Source: Chlamydoabsidia padenii
Taxonomy: Eukaryota; Mucoromycota; Mucoromycetes; Mucorales; Cunninghamellaceae
NCBI GenBank assembly: GCA_025330725.1
Contig: JAIWND010000009.1
Coordinates: forward strand, 496,001-560,000
DNA length: 64,000 bases
Reading direction: 5' to 3'
Position numbers and translations under genes: made by a program. Within the stretch, counting starts at the first letter, position 1; every line of letters starts with the position of its first letter. Shown here piece by piece: positions 43,237-54,542 of the stretch. The notes below the pieces were generated by a model. The model did no database searches, was not told where the DNA came from, and was given only the letters and a program-made list of their open reading frames with translations.

Positions 43237-46200
43237 TTATTGCTTCAGAGGAATTTCCACACTAAGGCCAGATGTGTTGATATAGTTGTGTTTGGGTATT
43301 TTCTCTTTTGGGGCAATGTATTTGTAGACCGTTCCGCTTGGTATTGTGCCGCTTTTTATCATCGTCTTCTTGTGTCCTTCCGTCCAGGATTGTACCAGCT
43401 GTTGAATAGAGTCCAATATAGACTTCTCGCCTGATCCCCACCGTTTCCATCCTTCGGGTGTGATGTGTCTGATCAGATCCGCCGCCGCCAAAGCCATAAA
43501 ATCTTCAGGATACCGCCAAAGTCTGTTGTTTAGTTTTTCTATTGAGCTTTTGTCATTGGACTTGAGCTTCGAAAAAAAGGAGTTAGTACAGAGATTCTTC
43601 AAGAGAATCTATTTTTTACCCTCACCTTCAAGACATAATCAGGCCAGCAAGCTGTCTATTGACAATAATAATAAAATAAGAGTAAAAGAAGTGAGTTGGA
43701 AGAGCAAGTATAAAAAGAGGGAAGTAGGTATTGGTTTACCTGAAGCAATCCCGTATCTCTGAATCCACCCCAAAGTTCTCGGCCTTGCGACATGTCACGA
43801 AAGTAGACCAGTTCAGGACCCAGGCGAGTAGTAGAGATGGGTTGACAATACAAGCACGCCTGTGAGCATTTTCTACAGACAAAGATAGTGGAGTTGGGTG
43901 AGCTGTTGAGTGATATAAAACATGGCCGACGTTCGAATATTGATTTGGAGTCCAAGCAAAGATTCTTCATGTCAAAAACAGATTCACAATGGCTACAGAA
44001 GAGTTTGTTGGAGAGATACTAATACATACATAGGTAGAATAGAGAGTGACGCGATCAGTAAAAGTTAGAGTAGTTTTTTTTATTTTATAAAAGGACTTAC
44101 CTTGTTCTTCTTTCGATATACTTCCATCCGCCGACAGGTTGTTGCCAAAGAATAGTTATCACCATAATGATAGCTGATAAGATAATAAAAAGTTGTGTTG
44201 GTGGTTTAATCAGATCATAACAGGAATAAGCAAGTAACTTACAAAGAGGGGATGCCAGATATAACCGAGGTATGTCCAAAAGTAAAGTTGAGTCGATCTA
44301 TCATTTCTTCATACAGACTGATAAACCCGCCCATGTCCTTTTCACCCAAATTTGTCATACCAGGAGGATTAGATTCATGCATACACAGATCGATTACATG
44401 AGGGCATGACCGACCCATTCCATAACAATCAAGGCAGAGATCCATATCGCATTTTTGACAGTGGTAATATCGACAAAAAACGTCACCACAGCAAAAGTCG
44501 CACACCACATCAAATCCATGATAAACTTCCACATCTGATGGTGCGTCTTCTTGTATAATGCCTTTGTTGTCCACGTTTTCAATAGGAATGTCTTCGATGA
44601 TTTCCGGCCGAATAACATCGTTTGCATAGAGGTGGAGCAGAATTCGGCATCTTTCCAAAAACGATTGTTGTTGTGTGAGTGTTGTAAAGGCTGATATTGT
44701 TGGCATATTGTTTAAGATATCTTTTAGAGCAAAATAAACTGTCGCCTTGCATCGATATAGTTCGCTACGTCCAATACTAGAAGAAGAAGGGATAATGAAG
44801 GTGAGATATCCCCACATAGCCAAAAGTGCATTTATTTTATCCACTTACGCTCGATAAAGAGGTAATTGCAGCTTGATACCTTCAACCAAAGAATGATGAG
44901 TGACCCGGTTCCAAGCCATTTTAAAGGAGACACCAATGTTTGAGACTTGATGATAGCACAAACTAGGAATAATGACTAGATCACCAGGACGTTGGAAAAT
45001 GACATACGTTGTGATGCCATGATCGGCCAAATGTTCAGGTAAGACGTAGGCTTGTTCGCATTCCAAGAAATAGGACTTTTTGTTGTTGTTCGGTCGCCTT
45101 TTTTGTTTGTCACCAGTATTGTCATTCGCCTCCTGGCAAAGTACGCGCAGTTTGTGTGATTCTTCTTTCTTGATAATCAGCCATTGAGCATATGCCGATT
45201 CATCCCCAAAAGTCATAATGTTGTGACCAATGGCACCAGAAATGTCACAATGTAAGGCAGTTCCAGTTTGATTACCACCTAGATAGCATAGTAAGTTGAT
45301 CGCTTGTAGTGAAGAAGGCAGAGTTCGCATCAAATCAGAATCTCCCAGTGGTAATAGAGAGGCAGGTAAAATACGTGATAAGCATTCCTTGTATTCATCC
45401 AGGCAATCGATGTCTTTGGCATAGTATCTGTTTCTGTCGATCGTATCATGTGTCTGTTCATTGTCGCATTTAAATCGTTTGGGTGAGGATCGATCTGATG
45501 ATGGTTGTGATTTATGTTGCCGCTTTGTTGTGGATTCGTTTGATTGTTGTTGCTTTTCCGGTGGAACTACTCCGTAGCATCTTTTTCCTGTAGTATCAGT
45601 CTGGACACGTTTACTAATTGTCACCTGGACTCCCGTCTGATAATCCTTCATCCACCAGTCTTCTAGTTGTATAGCCTTGTCAGTGATAGTATTGTTTGCC
45701 AGAGTTTTGTTAATGTCCATACAAGGTAATGGGTTGACTAGTTGTTGGTGAATGCCATCAAGAGTCGTATCAATAATCGTTTCTTCAAGACCATTGTAAA
45801 GTTTATCATGTGCATATCCTGTTGTTGTTGTTGAATTATCGTTAACACTTGGTAAATCCAAAATACGCCGATCAGGTGAGCTTGTCGAAGGTGTTTTGAC
45901 TGGCGACTCGGGTTCCCAGGATGGTGATAAAGGTGTTGATGATATAGTTCTTGGTGATTCGGCTGTATTTAGAGATTCAACAAAAGGAGGAGGAGAAGGA
46001 GAAGGAGATCGAATCAATGATAAGTAGTCGCCAATAGGAAGGACCTTCTTTTCTAATGGTGCTTCAGGTCTTTCAATACTGATACCTATCAGTTTAGAAA
46101 GGAGTAACAAGAAAAAAAAAATACGGTACTTAGTTACAGATAATATCATTGTTATTTGTTTTATACATTACCTTGATCACCATACAACTGCACGGTTTGA

Positions 46201-46391
46201 TTCAAATCAAATAGTTCTTTGTTCCAGCCAGGTAGAGATTGTAGATTGGTGAGGACAATGGGAGTGCCTTGTTTGACGCACCGGTCGTGGATAAACAGGT
46301 TCAGCTTTTCCATGTCATTGTTAAAGTCGGTAATGTCGATAGGTGTTACAGCAAGAAAGGGGCGCTCCAGGCGCATAAAAGGCGTGATCAT
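43237..46391 (-). CDS. JmjC-domain protein with ZZ zinc finger and extra Cys-rich region
   Basis: Probable Fe(II)/2-oxoglutarate oxygenase of the JmjC class. Exons 46184-46391, 44849-46085, 44243-44776, 44101-44173, 43740-44018, 43626-43655 and 43237-43566 give 896 aa. The N-terminal piece 'IHDRCVKQGTPIVLTNLQSL' is the usual opening of JmjC proteins. A long Ser/Pro/Thr-rich insert follows. The JmjC core has 'GTALHCDISGAIGHNIMTF' (Fe ligands His and Asp) and 'RPGDLVIIPSLCYHQVSNIG' (second His). Next is a ZZ-type finger: 'CDFCCGDVFCRYYHCQKCDM', then 'LCLDCYGMGRSCPHV'. A further Cys cluster (FCSHC, VCRKCSQACLYC) lies in exon 5. Histone or other protein demethylation/hydroxylation is inferred; the substrate is unknown. 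Confidence 0.85.
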
Positions 46392-46473
46392 GTTTCCATA
46401 CAAACGCAGACAATAAAAAAAAAAGAGTGGAGAAGACAAGGAAGAGACGCGAAGAAACAAAAAAAAAAAGCAG

Positions 46474-46485
46474 TTTTGATCCCCG
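46474..46485 (-). promoter_or_regulatory. CGGGGATCAAAA element upstream of JmjC gene
   Basis: Minus strand reads GTCGGGGATCAAAACTG, 83-94 nt upstream of the ATG at 46391, in gene orientation; the TTYRAA half is changed to ATCAAA. Confidence 0.35.
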
Positions 46486-46925
46486 ACGTTACTACTTCTT
46501 TTCTTGGGGGACTCCCTTATTAAAAGTTTGCGTGCGCCTTTTTATCCAACTAAACGCAGGAGCTCTTTGTCACATATAGAAAAGTACCATAGCGGTCGTT
46601 GTGTATTAAAGATTGGGTTACAGTTTGCTTGGCTCTAAACGTCAAACAACGAAATCTGCTGGGTGGAGGTAGTCGGACTTTAAAAATGGCATGATCTACT
46701 TTTATTTATTTCAAGCCCCGCGTTCCAAATTAGGATCCCTTTTTGCATATACTCTATTTTACAAGAACATACAAAAGTTTTAACTTTATCCAAAAAATTA
46801 TAATAATCATTACTCTTATTAAATTTAAGATCAATTATCTGAACCCAAGATATTGTCGCACCTAACCTGTTGGAACTTGACGAGTTCATTAACTGTAATT
46901 CACACACCGTCCATTAAATCATTGT

Positions 46926-46962
<37 letters not shown>

Positions 46963-46976
46963 CGCTACTAGCCGTT

Positions 46977-47055
46977 GTCTAGTTCCATGTCACCTTCTGA
47001 CTCTCATCTAGTTTTATTTCACCATCTGACTCTAATCTACTTTCTGACAATAAAT
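46977..47055. repeat. Imperfect tandem repeat, unit about 30 nt
   Basis: Successive copies built around CTAGTTYYATKTCACCWTCT-GACTCT: first copy begins near 46978, second near 47008, and a shortened third near 47037 (CTACTTTCTGAC). Two and a half degenerate units. Confidence 0.6.
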
Positions 47056-47996
47056 GAAATCTATCTCTTGATTCACCCATATACTATAGCCAAGGTCTAG
47101 CTCCATACAAGGGACTTGGTACATTAGCCATTATGTAAAGATTGTTGAAAATAGACTGAGGAATGCTCATAGTCACTTTTTTTGTGAGCGTCACTTGTCC
47201 ATTGAGGGAGTGGCCCTTCCAACAAAACTAGATCTTTAACTCATAGCATTACAATTCCCTCCTTTTTTGAAAATTGAAATGCCGCCTCGCCTATTTAACT
47301 TCCGCTTTTTTTTCATTCTTCCATTATTAGTTGATGCAACGTACCTTATCTTAAACAAGACATCAGTCTCTATTATTTTGTAACTAGGTGCATCGATCTC
47401 GGAGTATTTCATGATGATGGGGATACTTCACGTCGATGGGAGGCTATGATAACCACTTTTGTTTGTCTTATTTTATATAGCAATCGTCAATAAACTTGCC
47501 ACTACTAAATTCTTCGTATTATCACGCCAATCAACACCATCTCACGATTATCTTACTACTTGAACCGAAAGTAAACACTCATTATCTCTTATATGGCTTC
47601 GACTTTTTAATCACCATCAAGACATACTCATATTTGTATGCACTAGGATGCAATCTATCGTAGCCTAGCTTGAATTTAGTGTAGACATAGTTTATCTTTA
47701 TTGAATTTGATATAGTAATAAAAACAAATGGGATAACACATGATTGATTTGAAAATAAAACAAAATGAGATGGGATAATACCACATATATCGACCTAGGT
47801 GCCTAATAATAGGGTAAATTCCTTGACGCCTTGTCCAATTGGGCCATAGCCCCTTCACTGACAAAATAATAGCGGGGTGTGAATGTTATTTGCATGATCG
47901 GCGGTTACAAATGTCTAAAGGCCGCACAATGAGCATTCTTCCTATTTCAAAGATCTTTGGTTATAAAGTGTCTATTTTATTAATCAATTGATCATA

Positions 47997-48495
47997 CTAT
48001 AAAATGAATCTAGTATCTAAACCAAAGGCAAAGTCATATACTACTATATCACCACTATCTAAACCTAAAACTATTTTCATATTGTCAAAGCGGAGGTTGA
48101 TGATTCTAAACAGTATAAAAAAGGATAAATTAGTATGTAAGTCCTATTACAGTAGTCATATTCTCTTACCTTCCTGGATAATATCGAGGGAAAGTGTGCA
48201 AGAGTTGCCCCGTTTCAAAGTTCCATACATTAATATTGTCGTTGTAACCAGCACTGACAATGATTCTTGGCGCTAAGGATTCCGAAGGTGAGTGATCAGT
48301 TTGATGGTGGTTGCTTAGGGATTGGAGTTGCAGGGTACGGACCAGTCCAGTATGTGCATAAAATTTTCGAATGATGTGACCTGAGAGATCCCAAATGATA
48401 ATACTCTTGTCCTTGGAGCCTACATAAATAAATGAAAAACAAACAAACAAACAAACAAACGGGATAAAAGTGTTCGTGTAAGTTTCCTTTTTTTT

Positions 48496-48548
<53 letters not shown>

Positions 48549-50369
48549 CATTCAACTTACCACTGACTATAGAAGTCCCATCAAAGTCAAGACAGGAGAT
48601 AGCACCTTCATGACCCAAGAAAGTTAGCAAACAATCACCCGTATCCTAAGTGTTAAATAAAAAAAAAAAAAGATTAAGGTCTCGTCTTTCTTTTTTTCTT
48701 TTTTCCTCTTCCCTTACCCTATCCCATAGTTTGATAGTCCGATCGCCTGAAGCAGATACAATTCGATCCTGATGCACCTTGATTACATTGACCGCTTCCC
48801 GATGTCCCCGTAGAGTCCGTACCAATTCCCCTGTAGCCGATGACCAGATTTTAATTGTTCGATCCTTCGATGCGCTGTAAATCCAATCACCATCCAATAC
48901 GACGTTTAGCACGCTGTCCTGATGCCCGCCCAGGGTTCGTACTTTTTCACGGCGCCAACGATCTGTTTGGACCACGGTGCGATCCTTGCTGCCAGTGACA
49001 AGATAACGGTCGTCCAAGTCGAGGCACAAAATACTGCCTTGATGAAGATCCGTATAGGTGTGTTGAAGTGTCGCCACAGCATGATCAAAGTGCCATTCTT
49101 TTAATGTTTGATCCCGACTGGCGCTAAAGATGGTGTGATGAGTTGGATCCAGAGCCAGACTATAGACTGCATCTTGATGTTGATCTCGTTGTTGTTGCTG
49201 GTGTTGCCGTCGCTGTTGTTGTTGTTGCTCGTCAGTGGTTGATGGTACTTGTTCAGGTGATAATAGAGGTGTTGATATTGATCCTTCAGCTAGGTTGGCT
49301 GTTGTATCTATAGAATCGTTATTCTGTATAGGTGTTGTCGATGTTGCTGTCAAAGTATTCTCTCCATCACTATTTTCTTCTTGTTGTTGACGTCGTAGAC
49401 TGGCAGGATCACTTCGGAATCGGTATGGTCGGTATCGCCCTGATCGCCAGGCCTCTGCAATTTTGTGTCGATGTCGATAGAGTGATTTCCAATCAATAAA
49501 TCGTGTGTATGATTTGACGTCGTAGTGAGGTAATAAATGTTGGTGACTAGGATGTGGTGGAATAGGAGGTCTAGTCTTGCCAGAGGCTACTTTTTGAAGT
49601 AAGAGAGGTTTTCTTGGTTTTGGTAGATAGGCTGGGAGAATGGTGGTCGATATGTTGTTGGGTGAAGTAGTAGTGGTGAGTCGGCGTTGTTGAAGAGGTC
49701 CCGACGAACGAACGATCGGTGTTGACTGTAACAATAAAGGAGATAATGGTCCAAGTTGTTTACTGGGTATGGTATAATGAGTTGTTGAATCCTTGGCGAG
49801 ATATTGTTCCATGCTTGTACCATCGTAGCCCCATCCTTGACCTTCAAACAAGTATCGCCAAATAACTGAATCTTGACATAAAGTGTACCAATGCCGTGAT
49901 ACCAAAGACATTTCCAATAGGGTCGTAACATTCAAATGACAAAGAATGGCTATGACAAGCTCTTGAGGTAAAGTCTACAATAATAATTAAGGTGTGAGTT
50001 TATTCAAGTTAGGGAGTTTGACAAAAGCTAAAACTTACCTCCAAAAGGTTTCTTGAGTGAGTGTCCAATTGATGGAGGACTCTGTTCATGTGTGGTCTTG
50101 GTATGGTTTGAAGTAAGAAGAGAGCCAAATCTATTAAAATGATAAAAGAGTTGGTAAGTATAACAAACACAATAGGGATTCCCTTTCTTACCTGCTTTTT
50201 GTTCATTATCGAATTCAGAGAGTAATGTAGCTACACCGGGCAAACGTTCCAGTAGATCTGCACTAGTCGGGATGAGGTCTTGCTGTTTCAAAGTTGTACC
50301 AATGTAAGAATGAGAGGAAGAAGGTGGTTTTGATGTATCAAGTTGTACTGTCTTAAAAGAATCGTCCAT
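47997..50369 (-). CDS. F-box/WD40-repeat protein (SCF substrate receptor)
   Basis: Substrate-recognition subunit of an SCF ubiquitin ligase. Exons 50192-50369, 50039-50130, 48718-49974, 48561-48645, 48170-48419 and 47997-48105 give 656 aa. The F-box is 'TLPQELVIAILCHLNVTTLL' followed by 'EMSLVSRHWYTLCQDSVIWR'. After a Gln/Ser/Thr-rich linker, about seven WD40 blades follow, such as 'GSKDRTVVQTDRW', 'SASKDRTIKIWSSATGELV', 'SASGDRTIKLWDR', 'SGSKDKSIIIWDLSGHIIR' and 'SAGYNDNINVWNFETGQL'; the last small exon completes the propeller. Resembles beta-TrCP/Met30/Pof-type proteins, but I cannot fix the orthologue. A (GT)23 repeat and AAAC repeats lie in the intron after exon 4. Confidence 0.9.
48436..48546. 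repeat. AAAC and (GT)23 microsatellites in F-box gene intron
   Basis: A run of AAAC units near 48436-48459, a T run, then 46 nt of perfect GT alternation at 48501-48546. All lie between the acceptor near 48420 and the donor near 48560 on the minus strand. Confidence 0.85.
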
Positions 50370-50598
50370 GGACTTTATAAAGTTAAAAGGAAGAAGTTAA
50401 AAAAAAAAAAAAAAAAAAAAAAATGTTGCGGACAAAAAAAAAAAAAATAGGAGATCTATTTTTATACCCCCAAAAGGGTCAGTCAATTGATGTGATATAT
50501 ATTTGATACAAAGTGTGATGGAAGACTATGTTGATGCTATACACACTATACATAATATTTATAAAAATCAAAAGTAAAGGGATTATACAAGGTAGAGA

Positions 50599-51786
50599 TT
50601 ATTTAGGGTGTATCAAGATGGATTTTAAAGTTTCATAAGTGGGAAAGAATATACCACAAATACCAAACCACCATGCACTTCGAGGAAGAGCACCCGAGAA
50701 GAAGCTACGACAAAGACCAACCGATTGATTCGATACCCCCTGTCTTGTTGCCATGACTGTAGCCACCATACCATTAACAATTTCCATGACAGTTACTTGT
50801 TGTGATAGAGTACCAGGAAGAAGTGCCCTCTTTTGAGTGATCATTCTTGTTCTTAACACATCCATAGGAGTAGTAAAAAACCCCGCCAAGAATCCACTGA
50901 TGCCACCATACATGACACTTTTGAGAGTAGGAATATCTGCCTCTAATTCTTCAAAAGCAGCACCTGCCACCATATCGTATGATGATAATGAGGACAATAA
51001 CATTGGGGATATCCTTTTCATCTTGTCCAAGAGATCTTCACGCACCGACCGATGATGGAATGCCTTGAAATTTTCATAGGATACCAGTAGGATGATCATA
51101 AAAGGCAAATCACGAGCAGCAATGGGCCAGAATCCCTTGAATAACCCCTTTGGTCCTTCTTCTTTTAATGTCTGTCGAATAACATGAGATGCCGTCGTTG
51201 TTCTACCATAATGATCCGTTTGAAGTTTTGCCGTGATTACTTCCCGAGGTACTTTGATCACACTTGATGCCAAATCACCCAAGACTGCTGACAGTGCAGT
51301 TATTGGAATCGTCCATGATTTGTTCTTGTTCGCCACAAAAGTCAACATCTTGCTTTTACAAAGTTCATAAGTACTGAATCGTGCACCACCCTATATAAAT
51401 CCAAAAGTACATGAATGTATTAGATTCTTTTGTGTCATGATCCTTTCTTTTCTTTTCTTTACCTGACCAGCAGCCCCTGCAGCAGATACAAAGAAGCCTT
51501 TGCCAAGACTTTTTACTGTTTCCCTTGAGAAGATGGTCCTCCAATTGTTGGTAATATTGGCTTGAATCCGGGTTTTGATTGTATCAAGAGGATGCATACA
51601 TGAATAGGCGAGACACAAGGCTGTTCCCCCTGCTATAAAGTGATCTTTAATAAAGATTCATATAAAAAATTAAACTGTTATGAGTATATAATCAAACCCA
51701 ATTATGTTCATATCATTTATATTACCTTTGAATAATTGTATTTGAGTTGGTGTGGTTGTTGCTTGAGAATGGACAACTTTTGACAT
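50599..51786 (-). CDS. Mitochondrial carrier family (SLC25) protein
   Basis: Six-helix solute carrier of the inner mitochondrial membrane. Exons 51726-51786, 51463-51644 and 50599-51390 give 344 aa, slightly longer than the usual ~300. The three carrier signatures are visible: 'MHPLDTIKTRIQAN' (repeat 1), 'IKVPREVITAKLQTDHYGRT' (repeat 2, with the rarer PREVITAK form) and 'TTPMDVLRTRMITQ' (repeat 3). 'GLFKGFWPIAARDLPFMIIL' is the usual loop before helix 4. A hydrophilic insertion occurs between helices 4 and 5 (around 'RSVREDLLDKMKRI'). The pattern is somewhat like S-adenosylmethionine carriers, but the substrate cannot be set by eye. Confidence 0.92.
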
Positions 51787-52209
51787 GGTGTGAATGGAGT
51801 CTATGCGAATGTGTTGTAATGGTTTCGTATACCACAAAAATCAACTGTGTATGTAATTATAGCAGCGGGAATATGACTTTTCTTTGTGAAGGTTGATGTC
51901 TTCAGTAAAGGATTGCTATCGATTGGTGATATAAAAAAAAAAAAAAAAAAGACGAGAGAGAAGGCAATTTCTACAAAATTGGGATTTAAAATCAGCGACT
52001 ATGCAAAAAGAAGGTGACTCAAACCAGCTGGCCAATCATTGCTGACTGAACCACTGTGACAGAATCCCATCCAACACCACACCATCATAGTTAACCAAAC
52101 TGTCATTGGTACTATTTCATAGACCACAAATACACATTAGATAAAGTTTTTATTTATTTATTATGTAAATCAACTATATAAGCTATATTGTCTAATGATG
52201 CCCTAATGA
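51787..52209. other. Intergenic upstream of SLC25 gene
   Basis: A17-like run near 51932-51950 and a TGGGATTTAAAA variant element at about 51980-51991 in plus orientation. 3' flank of the Nup53 gene. Nothing else seen. Confidence 0.55.
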
Positions 52210-53326
52210 TTACCACGAGAATAGAGCATCCTTCAAAAACCCGATCCAACCTGTTGTCTGTACTATGGATGCTGGACCTGTTGGATTTATAGTATTACAA
52301 CCCAAATCCATGATGCCCACCTGTCCGCTGCCCAATTCAACGGGTTTTCTGTTATTGTCGAGACTGGTTGGCACAATGTTTGTAAAAGAATTCTTCTTTG
52401 GTGTCGAGGGTATTTGATTCGTGTCGGTCACCATGGTCACCCCGATCATAAAAGTATCTGCTAGTATCATTCCATTGCTTTTCAGTGCAGCAGTAACCGA
52501 GGCGGGATAGGCATATCGAATAGTAAGCGAATTGCCGGGAGAGTAGCGTGATTCTTCGATCCTGCCGTATTTTTCAAAATGAGAGAGTATCACGTCGCCC
52601 AAACCGGAGGGGAAGCCGAAGATCTTGATGGTGCGAAGGTCGTCAGTGGTGCTGTTATTGCTATTAAAAAATATTTTAAAGAGTGTCAAGTTGAGTTACC
52701 ATGTTAAAGACCTTTTGTCTTTGTCTTTTTCTTTCCCTACTTACTCTGTGGGTTCTTCTTTTAATAGGGTGGTGCTTGATCTATTACAACAACAACAACA
52801 ATAATAAAGAAGAGTTAGTTAATCAGTTGATTAATATTATGTGAGTGTGTGGAAGGTTACTTACTCTGTGGTAGGTTGCTAGAAAAATAATACATAAGAA
52901 GAAGATCAGTTAGTTCAAACAAAGGAGAAGCATAATGTATGTTTATAGATTTACCTCTGGTATTAGAGAAGGTCGTTTTTCATTTAGGACGATAGATTCA
53001 TTTTCAGGTGTTGGTTGTGTGTTGTTGCTGGGTCGAGCGCCAGCAAAAAAGATCGGTAGCGCATTATCTTGAGCAGCTTTAGTGATACGACCTTCAAGTG
53101 GTAATAAGGTGCTTGGGGTAGGTTCTACATTACCCAGTTCTAGTTTCTTGATGTGTGGCGGAAGTACTTGTGTTGAATCTTGGACGGATCGAAACAATTG
53201 ACCAGTAGAAGAAGCAAATAACCCAGGTGCTGTTGAATCAGATTGGTGCGCACCCAAGGACTTTTTATTAAGTATGTCGATATTCGTCGGTTGATGGGTA
53301 TTCGTGTTGTATTGTTGACCAAACAT
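52210..53326 (-). CDS. NUP53: Nucleoporin Nup35/Nup53 (MPPN RRM)
   Basis: Inner-ring nucleoporin that links membrane and Nup155/Nup170. Exons 52955-53326, 52865-52878, 52745-52780 and 52210-52660 give 290 aa. The N-terminus MFGQQYNTNTHQPTN is followed by a disordered region and 'KPSLIP'-like sequence (here EKRPSLIPE). The MPPN-type RRM reads 'RTIKIFGFPSGLGDVILSHF', 'EKYGRIEESRYSPGNSLTIR' and 'KSNGMILADTFMIGV', matching Nup35. The C-terminus 'TTGWIGFLKDALFSW' fits the amphipathic membrane-binding helix of Nup53. Exons 2 and 3 are microexons of 14 and 36 nt, both ending ACAGA/GTAAGT. Confidence 0.9.
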
Positions 53327-53385
53327 GATTATGGAAAAAAGGAAAGAAAGGAAAAAAAAAAATCGAAAGGGCATCAAAATAAAAC

Positions 53386-53396
53386 CGGGATTTGAA
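53386..53396 (+). promoter_or_regulatory. CGGGATTTGAA element upstream of FSH1-like gene
   Basis: Exact CGGGATTTGAA in sense orientation for the plus-strand gene, 92 nt from its ATG. It lies in the 151-bp divergent space shared with the Nup53 gene, so it may act on both. Confidence 0.5.
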
Positions 53397-53477
53397 TTTA
53401 ACGTGTTATAAATTCTGCGAGCAAACTTTTTTTCTTTTCATCGAACTTTCTTCTGCCTTTATCATTCTCAATTCACA

Positions 53478-54542
53478 ATGGAAGGCAAACTACGTATACT
53501 TTGTCTGCATGGAATGGCTCAAAACGAGTCTATCTTTAGGAAAAAGACTGCCGTTATTCGGAAAAAACTAGACAAGCTTGCTGATCTTGGTAAGTATCTT
53601 TTGCTCGTCCTACTTTACATCATGGCTTTACTTACTCTACTTCTTGTATCTGGTAGTTTATATCACTGCACCACATCTTAGTGTCCATCCTGACCATACT
53701 TCTGAAGCGTTGCGTGAAGCTGCTGCTGATCCTAATGCACCTGACGGTAAGTTGTCTCATTCAAACCACTCTTTTACATTGACTAATTTTTTAATATAAT
53801 ATGTATATAGATTTGAAACCATTTGGTTGGTGGGCTTATAGTGATTTTCAAGACCCTGAAGATGAACATCTGACAGGATTCAAAGAATCCATGGATAAGG
53901 TGAAGGATGTGTTGATAAAACAGGTAAAACAAAAACAAAAAAGAAAAAGTGGATGGGTCAATATGTGTGATTGAGTACTCATGCATGAATTGATTATAAT
54001 AGGGACCCTTTGATGCTGTTTTCGGCTTCTCGCAAGGTGAAAAAAAAAAAAAAAAAAAAGAAATGGGAAAATGAAAAGGAACTAATCATGTTATACAATA
54101 TATAGGCGCTTCTTTTGCATCAATGTTAACGGCGGTGTTGGAAAATCGTACCTTGCTGCCTGAGTTCATCCCACCCGAATTCGAACATCCTCCCTTCCGA
54201 TTTGCCATGGTGGCTGCTTCCTTCATTCCTAATCGACCGGTGGTGGCTCGTATCTTTGAATCGAAAATCAAGACCCCGAGTATACATATGATTGGTGAAA
54301 AGGATACATTGATCACACCCGAACAGATGGAACAATTGGCCGATGCTTTTGAAAACCCCGTATTACTACGACATACTGGAGGGTAAGTAACAATCAAAAG
54401 GTTATGATTCTGGTTTGTGCATGTTGTTGAATCATACACTACATTTGGTTTATATAGACATGTTGTCCCAAGTAATGCGCCTAGTCGTAATGAAATCGTG
54501 GCCTTTGTCACCAAGTTTACTACTGGTGGTGGAGGAGAATGA
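53478..54542 (+). CDS. FSH1-family serine hydrolase (ovarian-tumour-suppressor OVCA2 type)
   Basis: Alpha/beta hydrolase of the Fsh1/OVCA2 family. Exons 53478-53589, 53657-53746, 53811-53923, 54003-54036, 54106-54382 and 54458-54542 give 236 aa, the family size. The opening 'KLRILCLHGMAQNESIFRKK' is typical. The catalytic Ser lies in GFSQGASFASM, encoded across the exon 4/5 border; the Asp is in 'MIGEKDTLITPEQM' and the His in 'GGHVVPSN', so the triad is complete. 'PFGWWAYSDFQDPEDEHLTG' matches the conserved loop after the first domain part. The natural substrate is unknown in most organisms. Divergent from Nup53 with a 151-bp gap. Confidence 0.95.

Larger units (their letters stand above)
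46392..47996. other. Long intergenic region with tandem repeat and T tract
   Basis: About 1.6 kb. TTTTGATCCCCG at 46474-46485 is a variant element about 90 nt upstream of the JmjC gene start. TTTCAAGCCCCG lies at 46709-46720. A T run of over 30 nt (about 46929-46962) is followed by imperfect tandem repeats (46977-47055). No protein gene recognised. Confidence 0.55.
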
